DNA from: Acidovorax sp. 107
GTDB taxonomy: Bacteria > Pseudomonadota > Gammaproteobacteria > Burkholderiales > Burkholderiaceae_C
NCBI RefSeq assembly: GCF_003058055.1
Contig: NZ_QBTZ01000001.1
Coordinates: 1,242,501 to 1,306,500 of the forward strand
Length of the DNA: 64,000 nucleotides
Direction: 5' to 3'
Shown: positions 32,015 to 40,672 of the stretch, in pieces
How the letters are laid out: each line of letters begins with the position of its first letter
How positions within the stretch are numbered: the first letter of the stretch is position 1
Position numbers and translations under genes: made by a program
Notes under the pieces: generated by a model
Databases searched by the model: none
Seen by the model: the letters and a program-made list of their open reading frames with translations, nothing else
Told to the model about the DNA's origin: nothing

Positions 32015-32593
32015 CGAATCGAAAGTACTGCTGTTGGTGTTGCAAGCATAGCGTTCGTTTCGCGGAGGTCGTTTAATTCGCGTAGAAATTCGGACGTCCC
32101 CGGCCAAGAGCGCATGGCCGGTCGCGCTGTCGTGCTGCGCATCGAACCCCCTGCGGGGTTTCGCCCCTGTCGAGCTTCCATCGTCCCCTCGCGCTGCTCG
32201 GCTGACGCCTCCGGCCCGGATTTCCAGATCCAGGCCTGCGCGCTTCGCTTGCCGTGCGGTCGGCACACAGGGATGGCCGTTGCCTTGTTCAGCCGTCTTC
32301 CCTGACTCCATCACCTTGCTCGCGACTGTAGCCCGCGCCCGTGCGCCATCAAGGCGCGCAGGGCCGAGTCCTCGGCTGCGCCTGCGGGCCGCACCCACCC
32401 TGCGCTTGTTTCCTTGACGGCGTCCGTTCGCGCGCTCCTGACCGTCGCGGGCGATGAACTCAGGAAAGACGGTGGCAACGAGGCCAACCGGGTTCTTCGT
32501 GCCGACCGCACCGAACAGCCGAAAGGCTGGGCTTCGAATCTAGGAATCCGGTGTGCGGTTTCTTCAATAGCCAACTTTGTCAGGAGAAAGACC
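32015..32593 (+). other. GC-rich gap between the defence block and the ICE backbone
   Basis: No gene can be supported. The promoter of the cyclase-like/AbiH operon should lie near 32020-32080 on the minus strand, where the sequence is AT-richer. The rest is GC-rich with phrases (for example around 32241-32262) also found in the noncoding repeats at 36.8 and 38.1 kb, suggesting shared element-specific noncoding DNA. Confidence 0.5.
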
Positions 32594-33421
32594 ATGCAAC
32601 TCGCATCCCGTTTCGCTTCCTATTCCCCGGCATTGCGCAGCGACTCCCCGCTGTCCGATGACCAGATTCGCAGGGTGGCCCCGTCCATCTTCGCGGGCGC
32701 CCCGCACGAAAGCCGCTCCGAGCGGTACGCCTACATCCCCACGGTGGCGGTGCTGACCGAGCTTCGCAAGGAAGGGTTTCAGCCCTTCATGGTGACGCAA
32801 ACCCGCGTGCGCAACGAAGGCAAGCGCGAGCACACGAAACACATGCTGCGCCTGCGCCATGCCAGCCAGATCAACGGTGCAGAGGCCAACGAAATCATTC
32901 TGCTGAACTCGCACGACGGCACCAGCAGCTACCAGATGCTGGCGGGCCAGTTCCGATTCGTTTGCAGCAATGGCCTTGTCTGCGGCGACACCGTGGCCGA
33001 TGTGCGGGTGCCGCACAAGGGCGACGTGGCGGGCCAGATCATCGAAGGCGCCTTCGAGGTGCTGCACGGTTTTGACCGCGTGAAGGAGTCGCGCGACCTG
33101 ATGCGCGGCGTCACCTTGGACGATGGTGAATCGCAGGTGTTCGCCCGCGCCGCGCTGGCCCTCAAGTACGACGATCCGACCAAGCCCGCGCCCATCACGG
33201 AATCGCAAATCCTGATGCCGCGCCGCTTCGACGACCGCCGCCCCGACCTGTGGAGTGTGTTCAACCGCACGCAGGAGAACCTGACCAAGGGCGGATTGTC
33301 CGGCCGTGCTGCCAATGGCCGCAGGCAGCAGACCCGCCCCGTGCAGGGCATCGATTCCGACATTCGCCTGAACCGCGCCCTGTGGCTGCTGGCCGATGGC
33401 ATGCGCCAGTTGAAGGCTTGA
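32594..33421 (+). CDS. DUF932 domain-containing ICE protein
   Basis: A 275-residue protein of the DUF932 (phage/plasmid-like) family: SRFASYSPALRSDSPLSDDQ at the N-terminus and GQFRFVCSNGLVCGDTVADV near residue 120. The family is common in plasmids, phages and Tn4371-type elements; a role in element maintenance is assumed, not shown. The ATG at 32594 has GGAG ten bases upstream. A GC-rich imperfect hairpin follows at 33421-33448. Confidence 0.82.
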   Translation: MQLASRFASYSPALRSDSPLSDDQIRRVAPSIFAGAPHESRSERYAYIPTVAVLTELRKEGFQPFMVTQTRVRNEGKREHTKHMLRLRHASQINGAEANEIILLNSHDGTSSYQMLAGQFRFVCSNGLVCGDTVADVRVPHKGDVAGQIIEGAFEVLHGFDRVKESRDLMRGVTLDDGESQVFARAALALKYDDPTKPAPITESQILMPRRFDDRRPDLWSVFNRTQENLTKGGLSGRAANGRRQQTRPVQGIDSDIRLNRALWLLADGMRQLKA

Positions 33422-33487
33422 ACCGTTACCCCCGCCGGAGGGGCGGTTCCCCTCCATTCCCTTGTTTCGCTCGATTGGAGATTCACC

Positions 33488-35545
33488 ATGAACGCCGTTA
33501 CCACCACCGAAGCCCAAGCCGTCCACACCGCAGCCAGCAGCGCCGCCAACGTGCTGCAAGCTGCCGACCCGAGCAAGCACATGATCCTGGTGCCGCTGTC
33601 GCGGCTGGTGCTGCGCCCCACGGGCCGCAACGTGCGCAAGACCGTCCCGCGCATGTCCATCCCCGAACTGGCCGCAAGCATCCAGCGCGTGGGCCTGCTG
33701 CAAAACCTGATCGTGATTCCCACCTCCGATGGCGTGCACTACGAGGTGGTGGCCGGTGGCCGACGCCTCGCGGCCCTCAAGCTGCTGGCGAAAAAGCACC
33801 GCATCGCCAAGGATTGGCAGGTGCCTTGTCTGCAAGTGGCCGATGGCATGGCCCGCACAGCCAGTCTCACCGAGAACGTGCAGCGCGAAGCCATGCACCC
33901 GGCTGACCAGTTTGAAGCCTTCGCGGCGCTGGTGGCTGAGGGCCGGCCCATCGAAGACATTGCGGCGGATTTCTCTGTCACGCCGCTGGTGGTGCAGCGC
34001 CGCTTAAAGCTGGCGAACGTCTCGCCCCGGCTGATGGACAATTACCGCGCCGATGCCGTCACGCTCGATCAGTTGATGGCTCTGGCCATCACCGACGATC
34101 ACGCAGCGCAGGAGGCCGCGTTCTACGATGCGCCTCAGTGGCAGCGCAGTCCATCCACGCTGCGCGAGCGCCTGACCGAGCGCGAGATTGGGGCCTCGCA
34201 TGCGCTGGTGCGCTTCGTCGGGCTGGACGCCTACGAAGCCGAAGGCGGTGGCATCCGCCGCGACCTGCTCGCAGAGGGCGATGCGGGCGTGTACGTGTCC
34301 GACACCGTGCTGCTGGAAACGCTGGTGCGTGAGAAACTGACCGGCATTGCCGACACTATCCGCACCGAGGGCTGGGCCTGGGTGGATGCCACCCCCGCCA
34401 TGACCCATGCCGACCTGCAAGCCTTCCAGCGTGCTCCGAGGGAACGGCGCACGCCGAACAAGCGCGAGGCACAGCGCATCGAGAAGCTGCAAGCCAAGAT
34501 GCAGGGCATCGGCGAAGCCGTGGATGCCGCGATGGACGCCGACGACGAGGACAAGGCCGAAGCCTTGGAGGAGGAGGGCGAACGCTTGGGCGAGCAGTTG
34601 CAGGCGCTGGAAGATGGCTTGCTGGGCTACGGCGCGAACGTCCGCGCCGCCGCCGGCGCCATCGTCACCATCGACCGCAATGGGGAGGCCGTGATTCATC
34701 GCGGGCTGCTGCGCGAGGCCGAGGCCAAGGCGTTGCGCACGCTGGAAAAGCTGCGCCAAGGTTTTGCCGATGGTGAAGGTGCGAACGTCGAGGACGGCGA
34801 GACAGCAGAAGAAGCCCAAGCTCCCGCCGTGTCCGACCGGCTGGCGCAACGCCTGAGCGCGCACCGCACCGCCGCGCTGCAAATCGAAGTCACCCGGCAT
34901 CCGCAAGTGGCGCTGGCCGCGCTGGTGCATGGCATGGTGCAGAGCGTCTTGCAGGATCGCCGCTATGGCTCCAGCCGCGACGCTCTGCCGCTGGGTGTTC
35001 GCTTCACGGTGCAAGACCGGCTGGAAGGCATTGCCCCGGATTGGCCGGATTCGCCCGCCGCCGTGGCGCTGCGCGAGGTGCAGCAGGCATGGGGCGACAA
35101 GCTGCCCGAGGACAGCGCCGCACTGTTCTCCGCGCTGCTGGCGATGGAGCAAGGCGAGCTGGTCCAACTGCTGGCCGTGTGCGTGGCGGGGGCGGTGGAC
35201 GTGGTAACCCCGCGCGCCACGCCGCACCAGCCCGGCGCGGAACTGGCGCAGGCCGTGGGCCTCGACATGGCCGCATGGTGGAAGCCGAGCGCGGAAGGCT
35301 ACTTCAAGCACGTTCCGAAGGCCGCGATCCTGCAAGCCGTGGGTGAGTTCGCGCCGGATCACGTCAACCGGCTGGGCAAGCTCAAGAAGGCTGACATTGC
35401 CAGCGAAGCCGAGCGGCTGGCCGGTGGCACGGGCTGGATGCCTGCCATCTTCAAGGCCAAGGGGCCGCAGGAGGCCGCATCGGAGGAAGGCCCGGAAGAA
35501 GCCCCCGCCGTGGTGGATGAAGCGGCCGAAGCGTTGGCCGCTTGA
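33488..35545 (+). CDS. parB: Large ParB/RepB/Spo0J-family partition-like protein
   Basis: A 685-residue protein. The ParB N-terminal nuclease/CTPase-like domain (about 35-130) contains GGRRLAALK and TENVQREAMHP, followed by a KorB-like helix-turn-helix (about 150-190, EDIAADFSVTPLVVQRRL). The remaining 450 residues include an acidic coiled-coil and a C-terminal domain of unknown function. ICE and plasmid ParB proteins of this size are common. It lies 6 kb from parA, so it may not be the direct ParA partner; a small protein next to parA is the better candidate. Confidence 0.88.
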   Translation: MNAVTTTEAQAVHTAASSAANVLQAADPSKHMILVPLSRLVLRPTGRNVRKTVPRMSIPELAASIQRVGLLQNLIVIPTSDGVHYEVVAGGRRLAALKLLAKKHRIAKDWQVPCLQVADGMARTASLTENVQREAMHPADQFEAFAALVAEGRPIEDIAADFSVTPLVVQRRLKLANVSPRLMDNYRADAVTLDQLMALAITDDHAAQEAAFYDAPQWQRSPSTLRERLTEREIGASHALVRFVGLDAYEAEGGGIRRDLLAEGDAGVYVSDTVLLETLVREKLTGIADTIRTEGWAWVDATPAMTHADLQAFQRAPRERRTPNKREAQRIEKLQAKMQGIGEAVDAAMDADDEDKAEALEEEGERLGEQLQALEDGLLGYGANVRAAAGAIVTIDRNGEAVIHRGLLREAEAKALRTLEKLRQGFADGEGANVEDGETAEEAQAPAVSDRLAQRLSAHRTAALQIEVTRHPQVALAALVHGMVQSVLQDRRYGSSRDALPLGVRFTVQDRLEGIAPDWPDSPAAVALREVQQAWGDKLPEDSAALFSALLAMEQGELVQLLAVCVAGAVDVVTPRATPHQPGAELAQAVGLDMAAWWKPSAEGYFKHVPKAAILQAVGEFAPDHVNRLGKLKKADIASEAERLAGGTGWMPAIFKAKGPQEAASEEGPEEAPAVVDEAAEALAA

Positions 35546-35558
35546 CCCTCGATACAGA

Positions 35559-35588
35559 CCAACGCCCCGGCCCCGGCCGGGGCGTTGG
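35559..35588 (+). repeat. Perfect hairpin after parB
   Basis: CCAACGCCCCGG (35559-35570) and CCGGGGCGTTGG (35577-35588) with a six-base loop, 13 bases after the parB stop. No T-run, so it is either a weak terminator or an RNA-stability element. Confidence 0.7.
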
Positions 35589-35606
35589 CTTGCAAGAGCC
35601 AGACCC

Positions 35607-35819
35607 ATGCCTACCACCGACACTACGAGCCGCCCGCGGATGGCGGCGATCTATGCACCGGGCACGGTGCGCGCCCGCCGCTGGCACGGCGCGGGCGATG
35701 TGCGCGGCTACCGTCCACCCTCGGGCTGGACGGCCCGCGCCGACCTCACGGACGTTCACCCCATCACGGGCCGCGCCCTGGCGCGGGCCGTGTGGTGGAT
35801 CATCGAGACGAAGGAATGA
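35607..35819 (+). CDS. Small conserved-looking ICE protein, function unknown
   Basis: A 70-residue basic protein (starts MPTTDTTSRPRMAAIYAPGT, ends ARAVWWIIETKE). It sits between two perfect hairpins and has no recognisable domain. The regular gene spacing and plausible protein-like C-terminus support it, but there is no strong ribosome binding site. Confidence 0.5.
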   Translation: MPTTDTTSRPRMAAIYAPGTVRARRWHGAGDVRGYRPPSGWTARADLTDVHPITGRALARAVWWIIETKE

Positions 35820-35825
35820 CGCCAG

Positions 35826-35860
35826 CACCCGGCCCAGGCCGTTCCGACCTGGGCCGGGTG
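35826..35860 (+). repeat. Perfect hairpin after the small ORF
   Basis: CACCCGGCCCAGG (35826-35838) and CCTGGGCCGGGTG (35848-35860), nine-base loop, seven bases after the stop codon. No T-run. Confidence 0.7.
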
Positions 35861-35867
35861 GATTCAA

Positions 35868-35901
35868 AAAGCCGGGCGCGGTCGTGGCCGCGCCCGGCTT
35901 T
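35868..35901 (-). terminator. Intrinsic terminator for the minus-strand hypothetical gene
   Basis: A perfect 14-bp stem (AAAGCCGGGCGCGG with CCGCGCCCGGCTTT, six-base loop). Read on the minus strand it ends in five Ts (35866-35870), 87 bases after the stop of the gene at 35988-36656. Confidence 0.7.
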
Positions 35902-35987
35902 GAACCCCGAAGACCAGCCAGAACGCCGCAGCCTTCGCTACCGCCTCGGTTGCGGCGTTGGCGCATCGGTCGATGGCGAGGGCACGA

Positions 35988-36656
35988 TCACACCTTGATC
36001 GGGCCAAACATTCCCGTGTAGATCAGGGTTTCCCAAACCTTCTTGATTCCCTGTCCGGTTTCCTGGCTCACAAACAGCGACGACCTTGCGCCGTGAGGGG
36101 CGCCCAGGAAATACGAACGCATCGACTCCCAGGTCTCCGCGACCTGTGACCAGGTCCAGCACGGAACTTCTTTCTCCAAGATCAGGGGCACAGCGATAGC
36201 CAGGGGGATCATCTTATCCATCGGCAACGGCTCTTCCCAGTTGCACTTGACCAGGATCGGGGTTGCCTCCGCGCTGTAGAACTGCACATCCAGCTTCTCT
36301 GCCGTGATGTACGCGGCGTGGTGGCGAGGCAGGGCCAGCACGGAATCCAGGACCTTCTGGCCATCGCCATAGGGGCAGGTGATGAATCCGTGGGCGAAGT
36401 ACCGCGTGTGATCGAGGCCCTTGTAGCCGCAGCGATCGCTGGGGGTGGTAACGGGATGGCGGTCATCGTGATTGCGTACCAGCGGGTGCCATGAGGGGTA
36501 TCGGTCAACTACCGGCCCGAGTTCAGTCACGATGTCTTCTAGCGCCCTTTTGCTCCGGAGGCGCTGCGATTCGTCCGCATCCCGAGGGCGGGGGACAAGG
36601 TACTTCTCCACCTCTTCGTATCCTGCTTGTGCTGCTTCATCTGCTCGGAACGCCAT
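35988..36656 (-). CDS. Hypothetical protein with its own repeat-containing promoter
   Basis: A 222-residue soluble protein without a domain I recognise; it has Trp/His-rich stretches (YPSWHPLVRNHDDRHP) and a helical N-terminus (FRADEAAQAGYEEVEKYL). GAGGTGA lies six bases before the ATG. It is the only minus-strand gene in this part of the backbone, with an AT-rich promoter and a terminator of its own, so it is probably a recently acquired cargo gene. Function unknown. Confidence 0.7.
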   Translation of the reverse strand: MAFRADEAAQAGYEEVEKYLVPRPRDADESQRLRSKRALEDIVTELGPVVDRYPSWHPLVRNHDDRHPVTTPSDRCGYKGLDHTRYFAHGFITCPYGDGQKVLDSVLALPRHHAAYITAEKLDVQFYSAEATPILVKCNWEEPLPMDKMIPLAIAVPLILEKEVPCWTWSQVAETWESMRSYFLGAPHGARSSLFVSQETGQGIKKVWETLIYTGMFGPIKV

Positions 36657-36677
36657 GATTCACCTCGTTTTGCTGTG

Positions 36678-36730
36678 TTGTGCGTGAATTTATTATATTA
36701 CGCATGAAATGTCAATATTGTGCGTAAGTT
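36678..36730 (-). promoter_or_regulatory. Promoter with repeated TGCGT(A/G)A boxes
   Basis: On the minus strand TTGACA (36715-36710) and TAAATT (36692-36687) are 17 bases apart. TTGTGCGTGAATT (36678-36690) and TTGTGCGTAAGTT (36718-36730) are near-identical and start exactly 40 bases apart; TTACGCA (36698-36704) is an inverted copy between them. The layout suggests a repressor or activator binding site around the promoter of the 222-residue gene. Confidence 0.55.
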
Positions 36731-37557
36731 GATTGATTCATGGTGGTTGGCGGTTCGTAGTTCGACAACCATGAGCGTGCCGGCGCAACGCGCCGTCGGG
36801 CTCTCGGGCTGCGCCCCGTGCCGACTTCGCTGTCACGGCCATTCGGCGTCCATCCCTCACGCCTTCGCGCCTGCGGCGCTGCGCGCTTCGCTTGCCTCCG
36901 GGGGACAGTCCCGCGGACTCTCCCCGCCGCGCATGGCTTAGCGCCCCTCGATACCGCCGAACCGGCATGCGCCGGATCGGCCGTGCAGCGCCCCGCTGCG
37001 ATGGACGGGGCGCTGGCGAACACGCCGGCGCTTGCTGCGGCAGGTTGTGCAAATGCGTGCTGTCCTCAACGCTGGCGGTTCCTGCCCATCAAGTCGCGAA
37101 GGACGATTGACGCCAGTTCACGTCATCCCTGCCCGGCATCGCCATGGAGTTTCCACGCTACGCCTCAAGACCGGCGCCGCAAGGTGCAGCGGGGGCGTTC
37201 TCGCCTGTCGTCGGGGGGGTGACCTGGCCCGCGTTAGTGGGCGAGCCGGCGCAGCCTTCGTGCGGGGATGCCGAGCCGGCCCCGTCTCCTTGCGGTGCGG
37301 TTCGGCCCAAAGCGTCCTTGTGTTGTTGTGAATCCTGGTGGTGGCGCGGCTGCGCCTCGGGCTTCATGGCTGCAACCGTCCGGCGAAAACAATTTCCCCT
37401 CCGCTGCGCAGATTCCTCGCGCGACAAATTCTTTTCGCCTCCCGGCTCTCCACTGCGTTTCGACCGCAAGCGGTGCAGCCCGCCCGTCCCCCGCCGGCCG
37501 GATCACAACAAGGACGCGATGGGCGCGAACCTTGTTCCACCGTAAGGAGAAATCATC
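36731..37557 (+). other. Noncoding GC-rich gap upstream of DUF736
   Basis: No gene is supported in these 827 bases; open frames here look like composition shadows. It contains one copy of the 192-base repeat (36791-36982). An oriT or other cis-acting site could lie here but none is recognisable by eye. AAGGAG precedes the DUF736 ATG. Confidence 0.5.
36791..36982 (+). repeat. 192-base direct repeat, copy A
   Basis: Aligns without a length change to 38055-38246; identical stretches include CTCACGCCTTCGCGCCTG and GCGCTGCGCGCTTCGCTTGC, with scattered substitutions elsewhere. The two copies flank DUF736. Confidence 0.75.
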
Positions 37558-37872
37558 ATGGCCAACATCGGCAGCTTCACCGCAGACAAAGACGGCTTCA
37601 CCGGCACGCTTCGCACCCTGACGCTCAACGTCAAGGTCAAGCTGGTTCCCAACGACAAGGGCGACAACGAAAAGGCCCCCGACTTCCGCCTGCAGGCGGC
37701 CAGTCACGACATCGGCGCGGCGTGGAAGAAGACCAGCGAGGCCGGGCGGGAGTACGTCTCCGTGACCCTCGACGATCCTTCGTTCCCGGCCACGGTCTAC
37801 GCCCGCCTGATCGAAGGCGAGAACGGCACGCACGACCTGATCTGGTCGCGCAGCAAGCCCCAGGCGGCGTGA
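37558..37872 (+). CDS. DUF736 family protein
   Basis: A 104-residue protein, full length for DUF736 ([18 protein letters not shown], ending [12 protein letters not shown]). Family members are small beta-rich proteins found in plasmids, phages and ICEs; function unknown. GGAG lies upstream of the ATG, and a perfect hairpin follows the stop by eight bases. Confidence 0.9.
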   Translation: MANIGSFTADKDGFTGTLRTLTLNVKVKLVPNDKGDNEKAPDFRLQAASHDIGAAWKKTSEAGREYVSVTLDDPSFPATVYARLIEGENGTHDLIWSRSKPQAA

Positions 37873-37880
37873 CCGCCGCC

Positions 37881-37912
37881 CGCAGTGCCCCGCCACACGG
37901 CGGGGCACTGCG
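37881..37912 (+). repeat. Perfect hairpin after DUF736
   Basis: CGCAGTGCCCCGCC (37881-37894) and GGCGGGGCACTGCG (37899-37912), four-base loop. No T-run. Rest of the gap to 38267 holds only the second copy of the 192-base repeat. Confidence 0.75.
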
Positions 37913-38054
37913 CTGTCAATTCGTCCCGAACGCGGCAGCAACAGGCCGTGGCCCATGGCGGGCCGCGTCTTCCGGTTCTTCCTGGCTTTCCTGGTCTTCC
38001 TATCCAGAGGTAGCGTCTGCAGTGGCTGTCTGGGCCTGGCGTGTCGGCGCGGTG

Positions 38055-38246
38055 CGCCGCCGGGCTTTGCGGGCTGCGCCCCGTGCCGTCTATGCCGTCA
38101 CGGCCATTCGGCTCCAATCCCTCACGCCTTCGCGCCTGCAGCGCTGCGCGCTTCGCTTGCCTCCGGGGGAAAGCCCTGCGGGCTATCCCCGCCGCGCAGG
38201 CTTGGCGCCCCTGGAACACCGCCGATCCGGCTGAGCCGGATCGGCC
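38055..38246 (+). repeat. 192-base direct repeat, copy B
   Basis: Second copy of the repeat at 36791-36982, same orientation and same length, between DUF736 and the XRE regulator gene. No gene is seen in it. Confidence 0.75.
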
Positions 38247-38267
38247 ATGCCGGCGCAGGCGCGCACG

Positions 38268-38561
38268 CTAGGGCGTGCCACCCTTCTTCGTCACCGTCTC
38301 CAGCTCCTGTCGCACCTGCGCCAGCAGCTGGTCGGCCTGCCGCAGGTCCTTACCGGCATAGGCCAGCGTCAGCAGCGTGAGCGGATGGACCTCCATGACC
38401 TCACACAGCTCGGCCAGCTTGTTCAGCGTCGGGCTTTTCATGTCACGCTCCAGCGTGCTCATATAGGTGCGGCTGGAGACGTCGGAGAACGCCTCCTGGC
38501 TCAATCCACGCGCTTTCCTGATGGTCTTCAGTGCCTCCGACAATGTATGTTTCGCTGCCAA
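38268..38561 (-). CDS. XRE-family helix-turn-helix regulator
   Basis: A 97-residue Cro/CI-type regulator (LSEALKTIRKARGLSQEAFS, then YMSTLERDMKSPTLNKL). The start is TTG at 38561 with GGGGAG eight bases upstream; no ATG fits. It is divergent from the DUF2958 gene, and two CTATAG sites (38604 and 38619) in the shared upstream region may be its operator. Regulators of this kind are part of Tn4371-type backbones. Confidence 0.85.
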   Translation of the reverse strand: MAAKHTLSEALKTIRKARGLSQEAFSDVSSRTYMSTLERDMKSPTLNKLAELCEVMEVHPLTLLTLAYAGKDLRQADQLLAQVRQELETVTKKGGTP

Positions 38562-38784
38562 CCCTGGATCTCCCCAAAATCCAAGATGACAGTTGATTGC
38601 GCCCTATAGGGCTACAATCTATAGTGTTCATTCATGCCGGCTTGCCGCTTTTGTGCTTTTACGGAAATCCGCATCCACGGCTTCGCACAGAAGCGCAAAG
38701 CCGCTTGCGTGTTTTTCCTCCAATCCGTCGATACGCTTCTGTGCTTTCACGCTTCGGCGGTTTTGTGCGAATGAGGGGCAAACC

Positions 38785-39132
38785 GTGGACCGACTCATCA
38801 CCGAGGACGAGCGCAGGCAACTGCTGGAGCACGGCGCGGTTCGCGCTGCCGGCCAGGCCATCGACCCGCAGCCCGTCGTACGACTCTTCACCCCGGACGC
38901 GCACGCCACCTGGCTGCTGGCTTCGCTGAACCCGGCCGACGCCGACACGGCCTACGGCCTGATCGACCTGGGGATCGGCATGCCCGAGCTGGGAGAGATC
39001 AAGCTGTCCGACCTCGCGTCCATCGTCGGGCCGCGCCGCCAGCCTGTGATGCGGGATCGGTATTTCCGGGCGGCGCGCACGCTATCGGAGTACACCCGAC
39101 TGGCCCAGGAGAATGGCTCCATCCTCGATTGA
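38785..39132 (+). CDS. DUF2958 domain-containing protein
   Basis: A 115-residue protein (LITEDERRQLLEHG, VVRLFTPDAHATWLLASLNP, DTAYGLIDLGIGMPELGEI), full length for DUF2958, a family of plasmid/ICE proteins of unknown function. The start is GTG at 38785, with GAGGGG six bases upstream; ATG at 38771 belongs to another frame. Confidence 0.85.
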   Translation: MDRLITEDERRQLLEHGAVRAAGQAIDPQPVVRLFTPDAHATWLLASLNPADADTAYGLIDLGIGMPELGEIKLSDLASIVGPRRQPVMRDRYFRAARTLSEYTRLAQENGSILD

Positions 39133-39477
39133 GCCGTTCGCGCCACGGCCAAACCGGGCGCATTGAGGCTATTTCGGTCTTGTTCCAGACTTGTCAGGTC
39201 TTAGTCGGCACTGTTGCACCAAACCGGTGCCACTCTGGCGAAACCGGCCATGACGCGGCGCGCGCCATGGGGCACGGTGGATGGTGCAGGAGGCGGCATT
39301 TCCTCGCGCGCCACCGTCGCATTCAGACGATCCGCACAACAGACGGTATTGCTTTTCGTCTTGACACGCAAGTTACTAATCTACCAGCTTATTCACGATT
39401 GGATGCTGGTTCGATGCGGTGACGTTGGCGTGCGAAACCCGTGACGGCTTTCCTGCGATTCCAGGGGAGCTTGCGTC
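39133..39477 (+). other. Gap between DUF2958 and DUF2285
   Basis: No supported gene. The 3' half is AT-richer and includes TTGACA at 39361-39366 but no matching -10 at 16-18 bases. GGGGAG (39463-39468) serves the next gene. Confidence 0.45.
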
Positions 39478-40272
39478 ATGGCCGAGCCGCACCACCTTGC
39501 GCACTGGTATCCAACGGCGGCGTATCTCTACGTCCCGTACCTGGATGCGCTCGCACTGGCCTGGGAGTACCTGCGCCGCCATCCGGATTACCGGCTCGAC
39601 TGGCTGCGCCACCATCGCCGGCAGCCCACATACCAGGCCGCACAGCACGCGGCGCACCGCTGGGGCCTGCGCCTGCTGGAAGACCCGGCCCTGGATGCGC
39701 GCGATGCGCATCCGGCCTGGCTGCCTGGCCACGATGCCGTGGTGCAGCTCTACCCGGACGCCGATCCGCCGCCCGATGCGGCGGCCTTCGCGTTCTGGCG
39801 CATTCCCGGTCACAAGCAGCTACTGCATGACGGCAAAGGGCTGGCGCTGATCGCGCGCGGCCCCGGCTACTGCGCGCGCTTCGCGCTGGCGCCCGGCCTG
39901 GAGGACGGCATGGCGGTCGCCTATGCCCATCGTGGTGGTGGCGGCGGAGGTCGCGGCAGCGCTGCACCTGCACGCGACCCGGCATCGACGCATGCTGCAA
40001 GGCCCCGGCCACCGCCCGCCGCCATGTTGGAGTTGCATACCCTGCAAGCACTCGACGCGACCCTGGCGGGCGCGTCCTTGCGCGAGGTGGCCGAGGATCT
40101 GTTCGGTGCCGACGCCGTGGCGGCCGACTGGCACGCCGATGGCGACCTGCGCGCTCGCGTGCGCCGCCTCGTGCGGCGCGGCAATGCGCTGATGCGCGGC
40201 GGCTATCGCCGCCTAGCACAGCTCCCGCCGCTTGAGAAGGGACGTTTTGATGGGGACGCAAAACGTCCCTGA
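39478..40272 (+). CDS. DUF2285 domain-containing ICE protein, possibly locally frameshifted
   Basis: A 264-residue protein: an N-terminal DUF6499-like part (HWYPTAAYLYVPYLDALALAWEYL), and a C-terminal DUF2285 domain (ALDATLAGASLREVAEDLFG, ARVRRLVRRGNALMRGGYRRL). Residues about 150-180 are an odd Gly/Arg/Pro stretch, while another frame over 39923-40020 encodes a more natural helical peptide (IVVVAAEVAAALHLHATRH). Two compensating indels would explain this. The family is found in conjugative elements, usually next to HTH and RepA genes as here. A hairpin covers the stop codon (40239-40269). Confidence 0.8.
   Translation: MAEPHHLAHWYPTAAYLYVPYLDALALAWEYLRRHPDYRLDWLRHHRRQPTYQAAQHAAHRWGLRLLEDPALDARDAHPAWLPGHDAVVQLYPDADPPPDAAAFAFWRIPGHKQLLHDGKGLALIARGPGYCARFALAPGLEDGMAVAYAHRGGGGGGRGSAAPARDPASTHAARPRPPPAAMLELHTLQALDATLAGASLREVAEDLFGADAVAADWHADGDLRARVRRLVRRGNALMRGGYRRLAQLPPLEKGRFDGDAKRP
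40239..40269 (+). repeat. Hairpin at the DUF2285 stop codon
   Basis: GGGACGTTTT (40239-40248) pairs perfectly with AAAACGTCCC (40260-40269), eleven-base loop; the stop codon follows at 40270. Confidence 0.65.
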
Positions 40273-40355
40273 GCAGCGGAGCTTCGTTTTCTGAGACTGC
40301 CTCCATCCGGTTGCGCTGTGTGGCCGGAGCTTTGAAAGCTATGGAGGTACACCCC

Positions 40356-40646
40356 ATGCGTCCTGCCCCCCTGCGGCCTGCCGCCGCTCCCGTAACTGCT
40401 TCGACCGCTGCTGCGCAGCCGCAGCGCTATCTCACCAACGACGAAGCCGCCGACTACCTGCGCCTGTCGCCGCGCACGCTGGAGAAGCAGCGCGTGCTGG
40501 GTGGCGGCCCCAAGTTCCGCAAGTTCGGCCGCCGCGTGATGTACGCCGTGGCCGACCTCGACGCCTGGGCCGCCGAGCGCAGCTTCGACAGCACCTCCGA
40601 TCCCGAGTACGCCGAGCACCATGCGGCGGACAGCCGTGCGCGCTGA
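40356..40646 (+). CDS. HTH_17-type DNA-binding protein
   Basis: A 96-residue protein with a Pro/Ala-rich N-terminus and an excisionase-like winged helix (YLTNDEAADYLRLSPRTLEK, RRVMYAVADLDAWAAE). The ATG at 40356 is chosen because GGAGGT lies eight bases upstream. In Tn4371-type elements a protein of this kind precedes repA and probably regulates replication or transfer genes. Confidence 0.85.
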   Translation: MRPAPLRPAAAPVTASTAAAQPQRYLTNDEAADYLRLSPRTLEKQRVLGGGPKFRKFGRRVMYAVADLDAWAAERSFDSTSDPEYAEHHAADSRAR

Positions 40647-40672
40647 TCTCTGGCGCGCGGGTGGCCTTCGCC

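Noticed and set aside
32015..32398. N-terminal extension of the cyclase-like protein to 411 residues
   Set aside because: The extra 128 residues have no domain, are Arg/Ala-rich like shadow frames, and lie in noncoding-looking DNA. The methionines at 32014/32011 fit the fold start.
37268..38234. Several open frames around DUF736
   Set aside because: They run through the 192-base repeats and hairpins, change frame between copies, and lack ribosome binding sites.
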